Source of the DNA: Mesorhizobium_K marinum
GTDB taxonomy: Bacteria > Pseudomonadota > Alphaproteobacteria > Rhizobiales > Rhizobiaceae
DNA length: 64,000 bases
Strand: one strand, 5' to 3'
Assembly (NCBI RefSeq): GCF_040813715.1
Contig: NZ_JBFOCH010000005.1
Positions within the stretch are counted from its first letter, which is position 1, and every line of letters starts with the position of its first letter. This document shows positions 1 through 8,754 of the stretch, in pieces. A program made the translations under genes and the position numbers. The notes under the pieces were generated by a model that saw nothing but the letters and a program-made list of their open reading frames with translations, had not been told where the DNA came from and searched no databases.

Positions 1-77
1 ACATGCGCTTCTCCTACGCCGGCAGCCACGACGACATGGAGACCGCGCTCGACCGCATCGCCCGCTGGCTGGGTTGA
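1..77 (+). CDS. C-terminal end of a PLP-dependent aminotransferase (partial)
   Basis: Only the last 24 codons are present, read from the window edge to TGA at 75-77. The tail contains RFSYAGS followed by an amphipathic helix ending in RIARWLG. That is the usual C-terminus of class I aminotransferases of the aspartate aminotransferase type, where the RFSYA-like strand carries the arginine that binds the substrate carboxylate. The substrate cannot be told from this fragment. The next gene runs towards it on the minus strand, so this is the 3' end of a leftward neighbour. Confidence 0.5.
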   Translation, partial: MRFSYAGSHDDMETALDRIARWLG

Positions 78-93
78 CGGCGCGAATGCCCGG

Positions 94-342
94 CTAATGC
101 TTGCGCGCCTGCACGAGGTAGGCGTCGATCTCGCTCTCGCCCAGCCATTTCATGGCTTCAAGGCGGTGCAGGCCCTCCACCAGGATATGTCGCTTGCCGT
201 CGTGGCGGACCTGGATCGGCGTCTTCAGCCCGTTCTCGACGATGTCCTCAGCCAGGAGCCGCACCGTTTCGGGGTGCAGCGTCTTGCGGCGCGCGGTGGG
301 AACATAGACCCCCTCGGTAGGCACCTTGATCACGCGCAGCAT
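94..342 (-). CDS. Small ParB-like nuclease-fold protein
   Basis: An 82-residue protein starting MLRVIKVPTEG, with VYVPTARRK, an EDIVENGLKTPIQV segment and a VEGLHRLEAMKWLGE segment. These match the N-terminal ParB/sulfiredoxin-like fold, in which the GxHR-type loop binds nucleotide. No HTH domain follows, so it is a stand-alone domain and not a chromosome-partition ParB. The start at 342 is chosen because AGGGGA lies about 8 bases upstream; an in-frame ATG at 375 is possible but less well placed. It follows the aldo/keto reductase gene on the same strand. Function is unknown. Confidence 0.75.
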   Translation of the reverse strand: MLRVIKVPTEGVYVPTARRKTLHPETVRLLAEDIVENGLKTPIQVRHDGKRHILVEGLHRLEAMKWLGESEIDAYLVQARKH

Positions 343-412
343 GCTGATGTCCCCTGCCTCGATTTGCCAAGGCATAGAGGCTTGCCGCGCCGGAGCCAAG
401 TCCGGCGGCGGG

Positions 413-1465
413 CTATGGGCAGGGATTGCCGACGCGCTGGTGCACGGCGTCGACCGCGTCCTGCATCTCCTTTGTCCAGGCCACGTCGGCGGCCGCGAGC
501 GCGGTTTCCAGATGCGCCATCGTCGTCGCCCCGATGATGCTCGATGCGACGAAGTCCTGGTTGAGCACGAAGGCGGCGGCAAACAGCGCCGGTTCCATGC
601 CGAAGTCCTGCGCGAGCGCGCAATAGTCGGCGATGGCTTCCGCCGCGTTCGGCGTCTCGTAGCGCTGGCCCCGGTTGAACAGCGTCGAGCGCGCGCCTTC
701 CGGCCTTGCGCCGTTCGCGTATTTGCCGGTGAGATAGCCCTGCCCGAGCGGCGAATAGGCCAGCAGCGCCACGTCCTCGCGTTCGCAGACCTCGGCGAGG
801 TTCACCTCGAAGGTGCGGTTGACCAGATTGTAGGCGTTCTGGATCGACGCCACGCGCGGGCCGATGCCCTTGTCGGCCTCGGCGACGAACCGCATGACGC
901 CCCAGGAGCTTTCGTTCGAGACGCCGAAATGGCGGATCTTTCCTGCCTTCACCAGTTCGTCCAGCGCGCCGAGCGTCTCCTCGATCGGCGTCTCGTCGTC
1001 GTAGCGGTCCGCCGGCCACTTGCCGTAGCGGGTCGGGTTCGATCCCCACATCACCTTCCGCTCGGGAAAATGCAGCTGGTAGAGGTCGATGTAGTCCGTC
1101 TGCAGGCGCCGCAGGGACTTGTCGATCGCGTCGAATATGTCGGCCCGCACAAGCTTGGAGGGACGGCCGCCGCGGAACCATTCCATCTGCGTGCGGCCGA
1201 CGACCTTGCTGGCGACGATGACGCGGTCGCGGTTGCCCCGCGCCTTCATCCAGTTGCCGACGATGCGCTCGGTGCTGCCCTGCGTCTCGGCGTTCGGGGG
1301 AATGGAATAGAGTTCGGCCGTATCGAGGAAGTTGACGCCCCGCGAAAACGCCAGGTCCATCTGCGCGAGGCCTTCGGCCTCGGTGTTCTGCTGCCCCCAG
1401 GTCATGGTTCCGAGGCAGATTCTCGAAACGGAGAGGTCGGTGCGACCGAGGCGTCGCATGTCCAT
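413..1465 (-). CDS. Aldo/keto reductase
   Basis: A 350-residue NADPH-dependent aldo/keto reductase with the (beta/alpha)8-barrel layout. The catalytic tetrad is visible as D48 and Y53 in FLDTAELY, K87 in VIVASKV and H132 in LYQLHFP. The C-terminal part has the usual cofactor-binding region (SIIGATTMAHLE). The length and an internal insertion (WFRGGRPSK, GSNPTRYGKWP) resemble the Tas/YajO group, which acts on various aldehydes and ketones; the substrate is not predictable. The start at 1465 has AGGAG 6 bases upstream. A second in-frame ATG lies two codons downstream. Confidence 0.9.
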   Translation of the reverse strand: MDMRRLGRTDLSVSRICLGTMTWGQQNTEAEGLAQMDLAFSRGVNFLDTAELYSIPPNAETQGSTERIVGNWMKARGNRDRVIVASKVVGRTQMEWFRGGRPSKLVRADIFDAIDKSLRRLQTDYIDLYQLHFPERKVMWGSNPTRYGKWPADRYDDETPIEETLGALDELVKAGKIRHFGVSNESSWGVMRFVAEADKGIGPRVASIQNAYNLVNRTFEVNLAEVCEREDVALLAYSPLGQGYLTGKYANGARPEGARSTLFNRGQRYETPNAAEAIADYCALAQDFGMEPALFAAAFVLNQDFVASSIIGATTMAHLETALAAADVAWTKEMQDAVDAVHQRVGNPCP

Positions 1466-1566
1466 GGTCGGCTCCTGAAGATTCGCGTGAGAGGTTCGGT
1501 CAGGGTGGTAGACCGTTTTTCCCGGGGATGGAACGCCTTGCCGGCAGATAAAACGCCGGCCTGCGC

Positions 1567-2145
1567 TCAGCGCCTCGCCTTGGCGAGCGCGCGGCGCTTG
1601 GCCTCGTCGATCAGCCCGTTCGCCACCTGCATGCGCTGCAGCGCGCGCTGCCTCAACTGCGGCGGCACGCGGTCCGGATGGTTCTTCAGCGCGAAGACGC
1701 GCCGCAGGCGGCCGAAGTCGACCTCCGCCGCACCGTCCAGCCCGAGTTCGATCGCGATCGCCTCTGGTTCGGTCGAAAGCCCCTCCAGCGCCGGCATGTC
1801 GGCGCGCGCCGCCTCGCCCGCGTCGCCGGCCTCTTCGACGCCGACCGCTCCGAGCACTGCCCGCAGTTCCGCCTCTATGTCCTCGCTGGCGGCGCTGTAT
1901 TCCGCCGCCGCGTCGCCAGGTGTCACCCGGATGCGGCCGGAATGCAGTTCTTCCGCGACGGCGAGATAGTCGAACGGAATGGTCGTCCGCGGGGGAGCGT
2001 CCGCCGGCTTTTCCGCTGCGACGAACAGGTCGTCCAGCAGGGACGCGAAGTCGCGGTTCTTCTTCGTGACAGCCTCCCTGCCTTGGCCGACCTTCTGGCG
2101 GACGGCGATTTTCGGGCACCCTAGGCGCAGTGCGTTAATATTCAC
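1567..2145 (-). CDS. J-domain-like protein with C-terminal HPD motif
   Basis: A 192-residue protein whose last 50 residues form a J-like domain: RLRRVFALKNHPDRVPP with the HPD triad at residues 156-158, then a helix ending in KRRALAKARR. In DnaJ-type co-chaperones the HPD loop stimulates the Hsp70 ATPase. Here the domain is C-terminal, unlike DnaJ, and is preceded by an acidic Ala/Glu-rich region (about residues 75-140) of no recognised fold. No ATG suits the N-terminus; the only usable initiator in the open frame is GTG at 2145, and residues 1-27 could be leader. Role inferred only from the HPD motif. Confidence 0.7.
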   Translation of the reverse strand: MNINALRLGCPKIAVRQKVGQGREAVTKKNRDFASLLDDLFVAAEKPADAPPRTTIPFDYLAVAEELHSGRIRVTPGDAAAEYSAASEDIEAELRAVLGAVGVEEAGDAGEAARADMPALEGLSTEPEAIAIELGLDGAAEVDFGRLRRVFALKNHPDRVPPQLRQRALQRMQVANGLIDEAKRRALAKARR

Positions 2146-2224
2146 TGGCCGGTTTGAGGCGCACTTTAGCGATGGGCGCGAAGGGTCGGCACGCGGCGGC
2201 GCCGGCCGCCGTCGCGCGCGCTCG

Positions 2225-2728
2225 TCATTCGCGGCCGAGAAAATTCGCCTTGCCCAGGGGAACGCCGTTGTGGCGCAGGATGGCGTAGGCCGTGGTGACG
2301 TGGAAGTAGAAGTTCGGCATCGCCACGTCGAGCAGGTAGCGCAGGCCGGGCATCTGGATATCGTAGCTGCCGAGCTGCATCGTGATCGTCCGCTCGTCCG
2401 AGCCTTCGAAGTCGGCCGGCGTGAACGTCGCCAGGAGGTCGCGCGTCTTTGCCAGCCGCGCGTGCAGTTCGGCGAATGTCGTCTCGTTGTCCTCGTAGCG
2501 CGGCACCTCGCGCCCGGCCAGCCGGCAGGGCGCGCCCTTGGCGCTGTCGGTCGCGATCTGGACCTGGCTGGTCAGCGTCAGCATGTCGGGCGCGAGCCGC
2601 GCCGTCAGGAAGGTCTGCGGATCGATCTTGCGCTCGACGGCGTTCGCCTCCGCCTTGGCGAGCACGATGCCAAGCGCCTTCAGGCGCTCCGAAAAGACCG
2701 GAACGGATACGTCGTACATGGAAATCAC
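2225..2728 (-). CDS. DUF1993 family protein
   Basis: A protein of about 167 residues matching the DUF1993 family, which has a DinB-like four-helix layout: a YDVSVPVFSERLKAL first helix, an ARLAPDMLTLTSQVQ second helix, and a C-terminal NFYFHVTTAYAILRHNGVPLGK segment. The family is common in proteobacteria and has no established biochemical function. The start is uncertain: GTG at 2728 has GGGAG seven bases upstream and is preferred, while ATG at 2719 would place that Shine-Dalgarno too far away. It is transcribed divergently from the following secreted DUF1176 protein. Confidence 0.85.
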   Translation of the reverse strand: MISMYDVSVPVFSERLKALGIVLAKAEANAVERKIDPQTFLTARLAPDMLTLTSQVQIATDSAKGAPCRLAGREVPRYEDNETTFAELHARLAKTRDLLATFTPADFEGSDERTITMQLGSYDIQMPGLRYLLDVAMPNFYFHVTTAYAILRHNGVPLGKANFLGRE

Positions 2729-2846
2729 GAATTTTCTCCCGGTAGGTGTCGATGCTGAGAGATGGGGTGTGCGACTGCCGGTCTGCAAGTGCCACCGGGC
2801 TGCCGCAAACTCTGGTATGCTTGACCGGAGCAACGGAGATTCGACC

Positions 2847-3890
2847 ATGCGGTCCCTGGCTGGCGCATTCGCGGCAAGCGCGCTTCTGACCGGCATCTCC
2901 TGCGTGCAGGCAGCCGCGCAGGAGGTGCCATATCTCGACGACCGGTCGAGCGCCGCATCCCTCGTCGAGTCGTTCTACAACGCCGTCAACCGCAAGGAAT
3001 TCGCCCGCGCCTGGGACTATTTCGGCGACGAGAAGCCGGCAGCGGACCCCGACGCGTTCGCCGCCGGCTACGCTGACACCGCAGGCGTCGAGGTCTACAC
3101 CGGCGCCGTCGCATCCGAAGGCGCGGCCGGCAGCACGTTCTACCACCTTCCGGTCGCCATCCTCGCTGCCCAGACCGATGGCAGCGAGAAGGTCTTGGCC
3201 GGCTGCTACGTCGTGCGCCTGGTCAATCCGTCGGTGCAGGAGCCGCCGTTCCGGCCGATGCATATAGAGAAAGGATCGTTGAGCCCGTCCGACCTCGCCT
3301 TCGATGAGGCGCTGCCCGAAAGCTGCCCGGACGCCCCGCCGCCCGACGAGACGGACGCGGTGCTGGAAGAGGCCAGGACGATGTTCCTCGACCTGCACGC
3401 CGATTGCGAACCCGGACCCGATGGCTCGGGCCCTGGCGAAGACCAGTACACCATCCCCTTCCGCTACAGCACCGACGCGGACGAGGAACCCGAGCGCGAG
3501 GCACGGCTCTTCCGCTTCTACTGCGGGGCCGGCGCATACAACGAGAACCACGTCTACTATCAGTACGACGAGACGGACGGCCTTCGCGAGGTCAGCTTCG
3601 CCGTGCCGGAACTCGACATCCGCTACGTGGACGACAATGTCGAGGGCGCAGTCGATAGCATCGGGATCATCGGCTACACGACGGAAGCCACGCTGGTGAA
3701 CTCGTTCTACGACGAAGCCACGCAGACGATCACGTCGGCCAACAAATGGCGCGGCGTCGGCGACGCTTCGGATTCAGGCACCTGGATCTTCCGGAACGGC
3801 AGGTTCACGCTTGTCCGCTACGATGTCGACGCGTCCTATGACGGCGAGATCAACCCCGAACCGGTGCTCGACTTCCACACCGCGCCATAG
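2847..3890 (+). CDS. Exported DUF1176 domain protein
   Basis: A 347-residue protein with a signal peptide (MRSLAGAFAASALLTG... ending AAA-Q near residue 25). Residues about 30-130 look like an NTF2-like or other small alpha+beta domain (SLVESFYNAVNRKEFARAWDYF). The C-terminal third is the DUF1176 part: YYQYDETDGLREVSFA, then GIIGYTTEATLVNSFYD, KWRGVGDASDSGTW and FTLVRYDVDASYDGE. DUF1176 proteins are periplasmic proteins of unknown function. The start at 2847 has ACGGAG 8 bases upstream; an in-frame ATG at 2817 would spoil the signal peptide. Confidence 0.85.
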   Translation: MRSLAGAFAASALLTGISCVQAAAQEVPYLDDRSSAASLVESFYNAVNRKEFARAWDYFGDEKPAADPDAFAAGYADTAGVEVYTGAVASEGAAGSTFYHLPVAILAAQTDGSEKVLAGCYVVRLVNPSVQEPPFRPMHIEKGSLSPSDLAFDEALPESCPDAPPPDETDAVLEEARTMFLDLHADCEPGPDGSGPGEDQYTIPFRYSTDADEEPEREARLFRFYCGAGAYNENHVYYQYDETDGLREVSFAVPELDIRYVDDNVEGAVDSIGIIGYTTEATLVNSFYDEATQTITSANKWRGVGDASDSGTWIFRNGRFTLVRYDVDASYDGEINPEPVLDFHTAP

Positions 3891-3895
3891 CGCCG

Positions 3896-4777
3896 TCATG
3901 GCCGGGCGGCGAGCATCCAGTTGAGCGTGTCGCGCCAGTCCGTCATGCGGATCGGCGTGCCATGCGTTCCCGTCTCGAAGCGCACGAAGCGGGCGGGATA
4001 GCCTGGCGCGCGCGCCAGGATCGCCCGGTAGAACGCCTCCTGCTTCTCGACCGGAAACACCGTGTCGCGACTGCCCTGGCCGAAGAACACCGGCACCCTG
4101 CCCTTGAACGCAGCACTTCCAAGAAACCCCTCGTCCCAGAGCGACCCGAGTAGCAGCAGTCCCGACAACTGGCCGGCGAGAGAGCGGTCGGAGGCGAGCC
4201 GCCAGCACAGCATGCCGCCCATCGAGCCGCACGCGACGAAGACCTTCGCGCCCGGCGAGCGTCCCGCATAATAGGAAATGAGCGCCGCCACCTCTGCCGC
4301 GCCCTTGTCGCCGAAGTCGGAAAAGTCGGGCGACAGGTAGAGCCCCCCGTTGGCGGCCATCAGGTTCTTGATGCGGTTGAAGTTGCCGCCGAAGGTGAAG
4401 TCGTCGACGCCCTGCTTGCGGCTGCCGCCCTGCCCGTGCAGGTAGACGGTGATCATCCGCGCGCCTTCCGTCCTGCCGACGGCGAAATGCCGGATCTTGC
4501 CGGCGTCGGTGTTCAGCGACAGGTCCTTCTGCGCCTTGCGAACCGAGGTCGAGACGTAGACGCTTCGTGCCCGCCGTTCCGGCACCTGGTCACGCCGGTC
4601 GATATCGCGCGCCTCGTTGTAGTCGACCACGAGATAGTTCCCGCCAGCCTCCGATGACAGGATGCCGGGATAGGCGAAAAGCTCGTCCTTGAACGGCTTC
4701 AGCGCCTGGGCGTGCGCCTCGGCGGCGACCGAGACAAGCAACAGCAAAGCGGGGATCAGGAATGCCGGTATCCGCAT
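3896..4777 (-). CDS. Secreted alpha/beta hydrolase
   Basis: A 293-residue protein with an N-terminal signal peptide (MRIPAFLIPALLLLVSVAAEAHA). The fold is read from VYLHGQGG (oxyanion-hole loop), the nucleophile elbow CGSMGG, an acid loop SRDTVFP and the catalytic histidine in GTHGTP. The nucleophile motif starts with Cys rather than the usual Gly. Substrate unknown; an esterase or peptidase is plausible. The gene begins 3 bases after the stop of the molybdopterin-binding fusion gene, so it is probably the last gene of the Mo-hydroxylase maturation operon, although its own link to that pathway is not obvious. Confidence 0.75.
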   Translation of the reverse strand: MRIPAFLIPALLLLVSVAAEAHAQALKPFKDELFAYPGILSSEAGGNYLVVDYNEARDIDRRDQVPERRARSVYVSTSVRKAQKDLSLNTDAGKIRHFAVGRTEGARMITVYLHGQGGSRKQGVDDFTFGGNFNRIKNLMAANGGLYLSPDFSDFGDKGAAEVAALISYYAGRSPGAKVFVACGSMGGMLCWRLASDRSLAGQLSGLLLLGSLWDEGFLGSAAFKGRVPVFFGQGSRDTVFPVEKQEAFYRAILARAPGYPARFVRFETGTHGTPIRMTDWRDTLNWMLAARP

Positions 4778-4780
4778 CGG

Positions 4781-6391
4781 TCAGTCCTGCAGCACGCCGC
4801 CGGCGCTTTCAAGCGCCTCGGGCGTATCGACGTCGATCGCCGCGCCGGCGCCGATCTCGACGTCCACCACCGGCGTCAGGCCGCTCTCGACGAGGTGGCG
4901 CGCGCCGGTGTCGCCCTCCAGGCGCGCCACCTCGCTGAACAGCGCGCGCGGCAGGATGACGGGATTGCCGCGCTTGCCGCCATGCGTCGCGCGCACGGTG
5001 GCGCGGCCGCCCGCATCGGCGAACGCCGCGACCAGCCGGTCGAGGTCGGCGGACGAAACCGCCGGCATGTCGCCGAGCAGGATCAGCGCGCCCGCGGCCT
5101 CCTCCGATACCGCTGCGATCCCCGTCCTGAGCGAGCCGGCAAGGCCGGAGGCGTAGTCCGGATTGTGGACAATCACGGCATCGACGCCTTCAAGGGCGTC
5201 GCGAATGCGCGCGGCCTGGTGGCCGGTGACGACGACGGTCCTCGCCACTGCCGCTTCCAAGGCGCGCTCGACCGTCCGTCGGATCAGCGGCTCGCCGGCA
5301 AAATGCGCCATCAGCTTGTTGGGACCGCCCATGCGGCTGGAGCGCCCGGCCGCCAGCACGATCGCCTCGACGCCCGCCGCTTCGAAGCGCCTGGCGGTCT
5401 CGCGCGGCTGCGGCCGCGTCTGGATTTCCATCAGCAGGCCGCCGACGCCCATGCCGGCGATGTCGGCGTCGGTCACGTCGAGCCCGGCCATCAGCCTGTC
5501 GAGCACCCAGTCGAACCCGTTCTCCTTCGGGCTGCGCGCACAGCCCGGCGCGCCGATCACCGGCTTCCCCGCGATGCGGCCGATCACCAAGAGGTTGCCC
5601 GGGTCGACCGGCATGCCCGCCCTGAGCACCTCGCCACCGGCCTTCCTGATGGCCGCCGGGATGACGTCGTCGAAATCGCAGAGCGCCGAGGCCCCGAACA
5701 CGATCACCATGTCGTTTGCAGCGCTCAGCCTTTCGATGGCCGCGGCAACCGGCTCGGTCTCGTGCGCGGTGCGCACCTCCTCCCCGATCGTGCCGTGCGT
5801 GTGCGACAGGCGCGCCGCGGTAATGCGGGCGGTTTTGGCAAGGACGCTCTCCTTGACGAGCGGAAGCACGGTCTGGATCAACCCGACTGTCCTTGGACGG
5901 AAGGCATGCACGGCAAACACCTCTGAAGCCGCCAGCAGCCCCTTTGCCCGCTCGACCAGCGCACGGTCGACGGCGAAGGGGATGATCTTCACCGTTGCGA
6001 CCATGTCGCCCTTCTCGACGGTCCGGTAGGCCGCGACCGTCGCCAGTGTGATCGCCGGATCGATTGCGTTGAGCCGGTCCACAAGCACCTTGTCGACGGT
6101 GAATACGCCCGCCGAAGCGGCATGCAGGTTGACGCGCCCGGTTGTCGCCGCCTTCGTCGCGATGCCGGCGAACCGCATCGCGCCGGCGATGCTCGTCGCG
6201 GCTGCGTCCTCGTCGAGATCGTCGGGAGACAGCTTGGCGACGACGACGTCGCGCACCCCGTTGGCCGCGAGGAACTCGACATCCGCATCGGTCAGGCGAT
6301 GCGCCTTGCGAAAGCGCCGGTCACCCGCCGCGAGCGCGTGGGCAAGCACGGCGCCGGCAGCATCGCGAACCGGCAGCGGCCCGAATTTCAT
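4781..6391 (-). CDS. Molybdopterin-binding domain fused to MobA/MocA-like nucleotidyltransferase
   Basis: A 536-residue two-domain protein. Residues about 1-330 contain a MoeA/MogA-like molybdopterin-binding domain (VIVFGASALCDFDDVIPAAI, and PGNLLVIG near 265). Residues about 342-530 are an NTP transferase domain with LAAGRSSRMGGPNKL at 346-360, LLGDMPAVSS and GNPVILPR. MocA-type enzymes attach cytidine to molybdopterin to make the MCD cofactor of xanthine-oxidase-family enzymes. The order of domains matches a known fusion in Mo-hydroxylase maturation loci. Its ATG overlaps the upstream xdhC-type stop by 4 bases (ATGA), indicating translational coupling. Confidence 0.85.
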   Translation of the reverse strand: MKFGPLPVRDAAGAVLAHALAAGDRRFRKAHRLTDADVEFLAANGVRDVVVAKLSPDDLDEDAAATSIAGAMRFAGIATKAATTGRVNLHAASAGVFTVDKVLVDRLNAIDPAITLATVAAYRTVEKGDMVATVKIIPFAVDRALVERAKGLLAASEVFAVHAFRPRTVGLIQTVLPLVKESVLAKTARITAARLSHTHGTIGEEVRTAHETEPVAAAIERLSAANDMVIVFGASALCDFDDVIPAAIRKAGGEVLRAGMPVDPGNLLVIGRIAGKPVIGAPGCARSPKENGFDWVLDRLMAGLDVTDADIAGMGVGGLLMEIQTRPQPRETARRFEAAGVEAIVLAAGRSSRMGGPNKLMAHFAGEPLIRRTVERALEAAVARTVVVTGHQAARIRDALEGVDAVIVHNPDYASGLAGSLRTGIAAVSEEAAGALILLGDMPAVSSADLDRLVAAFADAGGRATVRATHGGKRGNPVILPRALFSEVARLEGDTGARHLVESGLTPVVDVEIGAGAAIDVDTPEALESAGGVLQD

Positions 6392-7104
6392 GCCGCCTCG
6401 CCTTTCTGCTGGCGCTCGCCGGTCATGCCGCGCGAGCGGAAGGCGCGCACGACCTGGGCCAGCACGGCCACGGCGATTTCGGCGGGACTCGCCGCGCCGA
6501 TGTCGAGCCCGATCGGCGCGGCGATGCGGTCGATGTCTTCGGGCTTGCAGCCCATAGCGAGAAGCCGCTCGACGCGCTTGGCGTGCGTCTTCCGGCTGCC
6601 GAGCGCGCCGACGTAGAAGCAGCCGGCGTCGAGCGCCGCCTTCAGGGCGAAATCATCGATCTTCGGATCATGGGTGACGGCCGCGACCGCGCAGTAGGCG
6701 TCGAGCGGGCGCTGCGCCAGCACAGGTTCCGGCCACTCCGGAAAGAGGTCGACGTCGGGAAAGCGGTCGGCGCTGGCAAACGCGGTGCGCGGATCGATGA
6801 TCTCGATCGGATAGCCGGCGATGCGGGCCATCGGCGCCAGCGCCTGGCTGATATGCACTGCGCCGATCACCACCAGCCGGGGCTGCGGCAGGTAGGCGTT
6901 GAGGAAAAGCCGCTTGCCGTCCGCCTCCACCGATCCGGAATTGCCGGTGCGGAACGCCTTGGCGAGCGCCGCGCCGAGATCGCCCGAAACGGCATCGCCT
7001 TCCTTCACGACGCGCACGCCGCCGTCGTCGAGATCTGTCAGCAGCACGGCCGCGCGGCGACGGCGGCGTTCCTCGTTGAGTACCTTGAGGGCGGAAATGT
7101 CCAT
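6388..7104 (-). CDS. XdhC family protein, C-terminal Rossmann-type (CoxF-like)
   Basis: A 238-residue protein of the XdhC/CoxF family. The N-terminal part (EERRRRRAAVLLTDL) is a short CoxI-like remnant. The rest is the XdhC_C Rossmann-like domain with LVVIGAVHISQALAPMA, EIIDPRTAFA, AAVTHDPKIDDFAL and YVGALGSRKTHAKR. XdhC proteins hold the Mo cofactor and insert it, after sulfuration, into xanthine dehydrogenase or CO dehydrogenase-type enzymes. It starts 5 bases after the preceding 120-residue XdhC N-domain gene, so the two probably act together as a split chaperone. Confidence 0.88.
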   Translation of the reverse strand: MDISALKVLNEERRRRRAAVLLTDLDDGGVRVVKEGDAVSGDLGAALAKAFRTGNSGSVEADGKRLFLNAYLPQPRLVVIGAVHISQALAPMARIAGYPIEIIDPRTAFASADRFPDVDLFPEWPEPVLAQRPLDAYCAVAAVTHDPKIDDFALKAALDAGCFYVGALGSRKTHAKRVERLLAMGCKPEDIDRIAAPIGLDIGAASPAEIAVAVLAQVVRAFRSRGMTGERQQKGEAA

Positions 7105-7108
7105 GATG

Positions 7109-7471
7109 TCAGCCGAGCCTCTCGACAAGAACCTTGATGCTGCCGCCGCAGGAAAGGCCGACCCGCCATGCGGTTTCGTCGGCAACGCCGAATTCCAGCA
7201 TCTTCGGCGCGCCCGTGCCGATCACGTCGATCGCCTCGGTGACGACCGCGCCTTCGACGCATCCGCCGGACACCGAGCCGTGGAAATTGCCGTCCGCGTC
7301 GATCACGAGATGGCTGCCGACCGGCCGCGGGGCCGAGCCCCAGGTCGCCACCACGGTGGCGATCGCGACGTCGCGTCCCTCGTCCTTCCAGCGCTCCGCG
7401 ATGATCAGCGGATCGCGGGCTTCGTCGAGATGGGCTGCGTTTTCCACTGTGTCTTCCTCCTTGACGAACAT
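7109..7471 (-). CDS. XdhC/CoxI N-terminal domain protein
   Basis: A 120-residue protein made only of the XdhC_CoxI domain. Diagnostic motifs are ATVVATWGSAPRPVG, a SVSGGCVEGAV loop and a GLSCGGSIKVLV loop; the two conserved cysteines lie in the latter two. These proteins work with the longer XdhC-type partner in loading sulfurated molybdenum cofactor onto Mo-hydroxylases. The ATG at 7471 is preferred over upstream starts because it gives the usual family length and avoids overlap with coxE. It lies 44 bases after the coxE stop. Confidence 0.88.
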   Translation of the reverse strand: MFVKEEDTVENAAHLDEARDPLIIAERWKDEGRDVAIATVVATWGSAPRPVGSHLVIDADGNFHGSVSGGCVEGAVVTEAIDVIGTGAPKMLEFGVADETAWRVGLSCGGSIKVLVERLG

Positions 7472-7515
7472 AGGCCCGAAGCGCCTGCCGACGTCTGCAC
7501 TTTTTCGCGATCCCG

Positions 7516-8754
7516 CTAGGCTGCCTCGCGGTCGAGCCACAGCCGCGGGTCAGCCGCGCGTGGCGCCGCTCCGGCCAGCGAAGCGCAGAGATCGGCGAGC
7601 GCATTCAGGTTGTGCACCTGCCGGAACTCGTCGACATGCGGCAGCATCGCCCTGACCCCGCGCGCCCGCGCCTCGAAGCCGTCGAAACGCAAGAGCGGGT
7701 TGAGCCAGATCAGGCGGCGGCAGGATTTGTGCAGGCGCTCCATCTCGCTGGCGAGGCCCGACGGATCGTCCCGTTCGAGCCCGTCGGTGATGAGCAGCAC
7801 GATAGCCCCCTGCCCCAGCACGCGCCTGGACCACAGGCGGTTGAACTCGCCGAGCGTGTCGCCGATGCGCGTGCCGCCCGACCAGTCCCTGACCGCCGAC
7901 GCCGACTCGGCCAGCGCCTCGTCGGGGTCGCGATGGCGCATCTGGCGGGTCAGGTTGGTCAGGCGCGTGCCGAAAACGAAGGCATGCACGCGCCGCCGCT
8001 TCTCGGTCAGGGCATGCAGGAAATGCAGGAAGATCCTCGTGTACTGGCTCATCGAACCCGAAATGTCCGCCAGGATCACCAGCGGCGGATGGACTTCGCG
8101 CGGCGAGCGGAAGCGCGGCAGGATCAATTGCCCACCGGTGCGCGAGGCCAGCCGCATCATCGCGCGCGGGTCGATGCGCCTGCCCGAAGGATCAGGCCGG
8201 AAGCGCCGCGTGCGCACCATGTCGAACGGCAGGCGCAGTTCCGCGATGGCGCGCTTGGCCTCGGCGAGTTCGGCCACGGTCATCTGGGCGAAGTCCTTGC
8301 CGCGCAGCAATTCGTTGCCCGACACCGTCAGCCGGGCGTCGATCTCGATCTCCGGCTCGTCGCGCTCCGGCTGCTGCTTGGCGTGCCCCTCGAACATCGC
8401 GTCGGCCACGCGGCCCTCCGCCGGGCGCGGCTTCTGCTTCTCGCGGTTATCGATGGCGACCGGCGAGAACATCGCCAGCATCTTCTCGATCAGCTCGCGC
8501 GACCGCCAGAACAGCCGGAACGCCTCGTCGAAGGTCGCGTGATCCTCGTGGCGCGTCACCAGCACGGCGTGCAGCGTCCAGTAGAAGTCGTCGCGCGAAC
8601 CGATGCCGGCCACGAGCACGGCCTCGATCGCGTCCTTGACCGAGGCAGGCCCGACTCGCATGCCGGCCTTGCGCAGCGTGCGCGCGAAATAGACGATGTT
8701 GTCGGCCAGGCGACCGCCGGGATCGGCCTTGGAGGTCGTCGCCACCGGCCTCAC
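7516..8754 (-). CDS. coxE: VWA domain protein, CoxE type
   Basis: A 412-residue protein with a C-terminal von Willebrand A domain carrying a complete metal-ion-dependent adhesion site, DISGSMS at residues 230-236, then DWSGGTRIGDTL and LLITDGLERDD. The N-terminal half (ADNIVYFARTLRKAGMRVGP ... ELIEKML) is typical of CoxE. In carboxidotrophs CoxE works with the AAA+ ATPase CoxD in building the [CuSMoO2] active site of aerobic CO dehydrogenase; related pairs serve other Mo-hydroxylases. The start is GTG at 8754, overlapping the coxD stop (GTGA), so the pair is translationally coupled. Confidence 0.88.
   Translation of the reverse strand: MRPVATTSKADPGGRLADNIVYFARTLRKAGMRVGPASVKDAIEAVLVAGIGSRDDFYWTLHAVLVTRHEDHATFDEAFRLFWRSRELIEKMLAMFSPVAIDNREKQKPRPAEGRVADAMFEGHAKQQPERDEPEIEIDARLTVSGNELLRGKDFAQMTVAELAEAKRAIAELRLPFDMVRTRRFRPDPSGRRIDPRAMMRLASRTGGQLILPRFRSPREVHPPLVILADISGSMSQYTRIFLHFLHALTEKRRRVHAFVFGTRLTNLTRQMRHRDPDEALAESASAVRDWSGGTRIGDTLGEFNRLWSRRVLGQGAIVLLITDGLERDDPSGLASEMERLHKSCRRLIWLNPLLRFDGFEARARGVRAMLPHVDEFRQVHNLNALADLCASLAGAAPRAADPRLWLDREAA

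Noticed and set aside
326..1969. 547-codon plus-strand open frame
   Set aside because: Mirror of the aldo/keto reductase and J-domain genes in high-GC sequence; composition dominated by Arg/Ala/Val with no recognisable domain.
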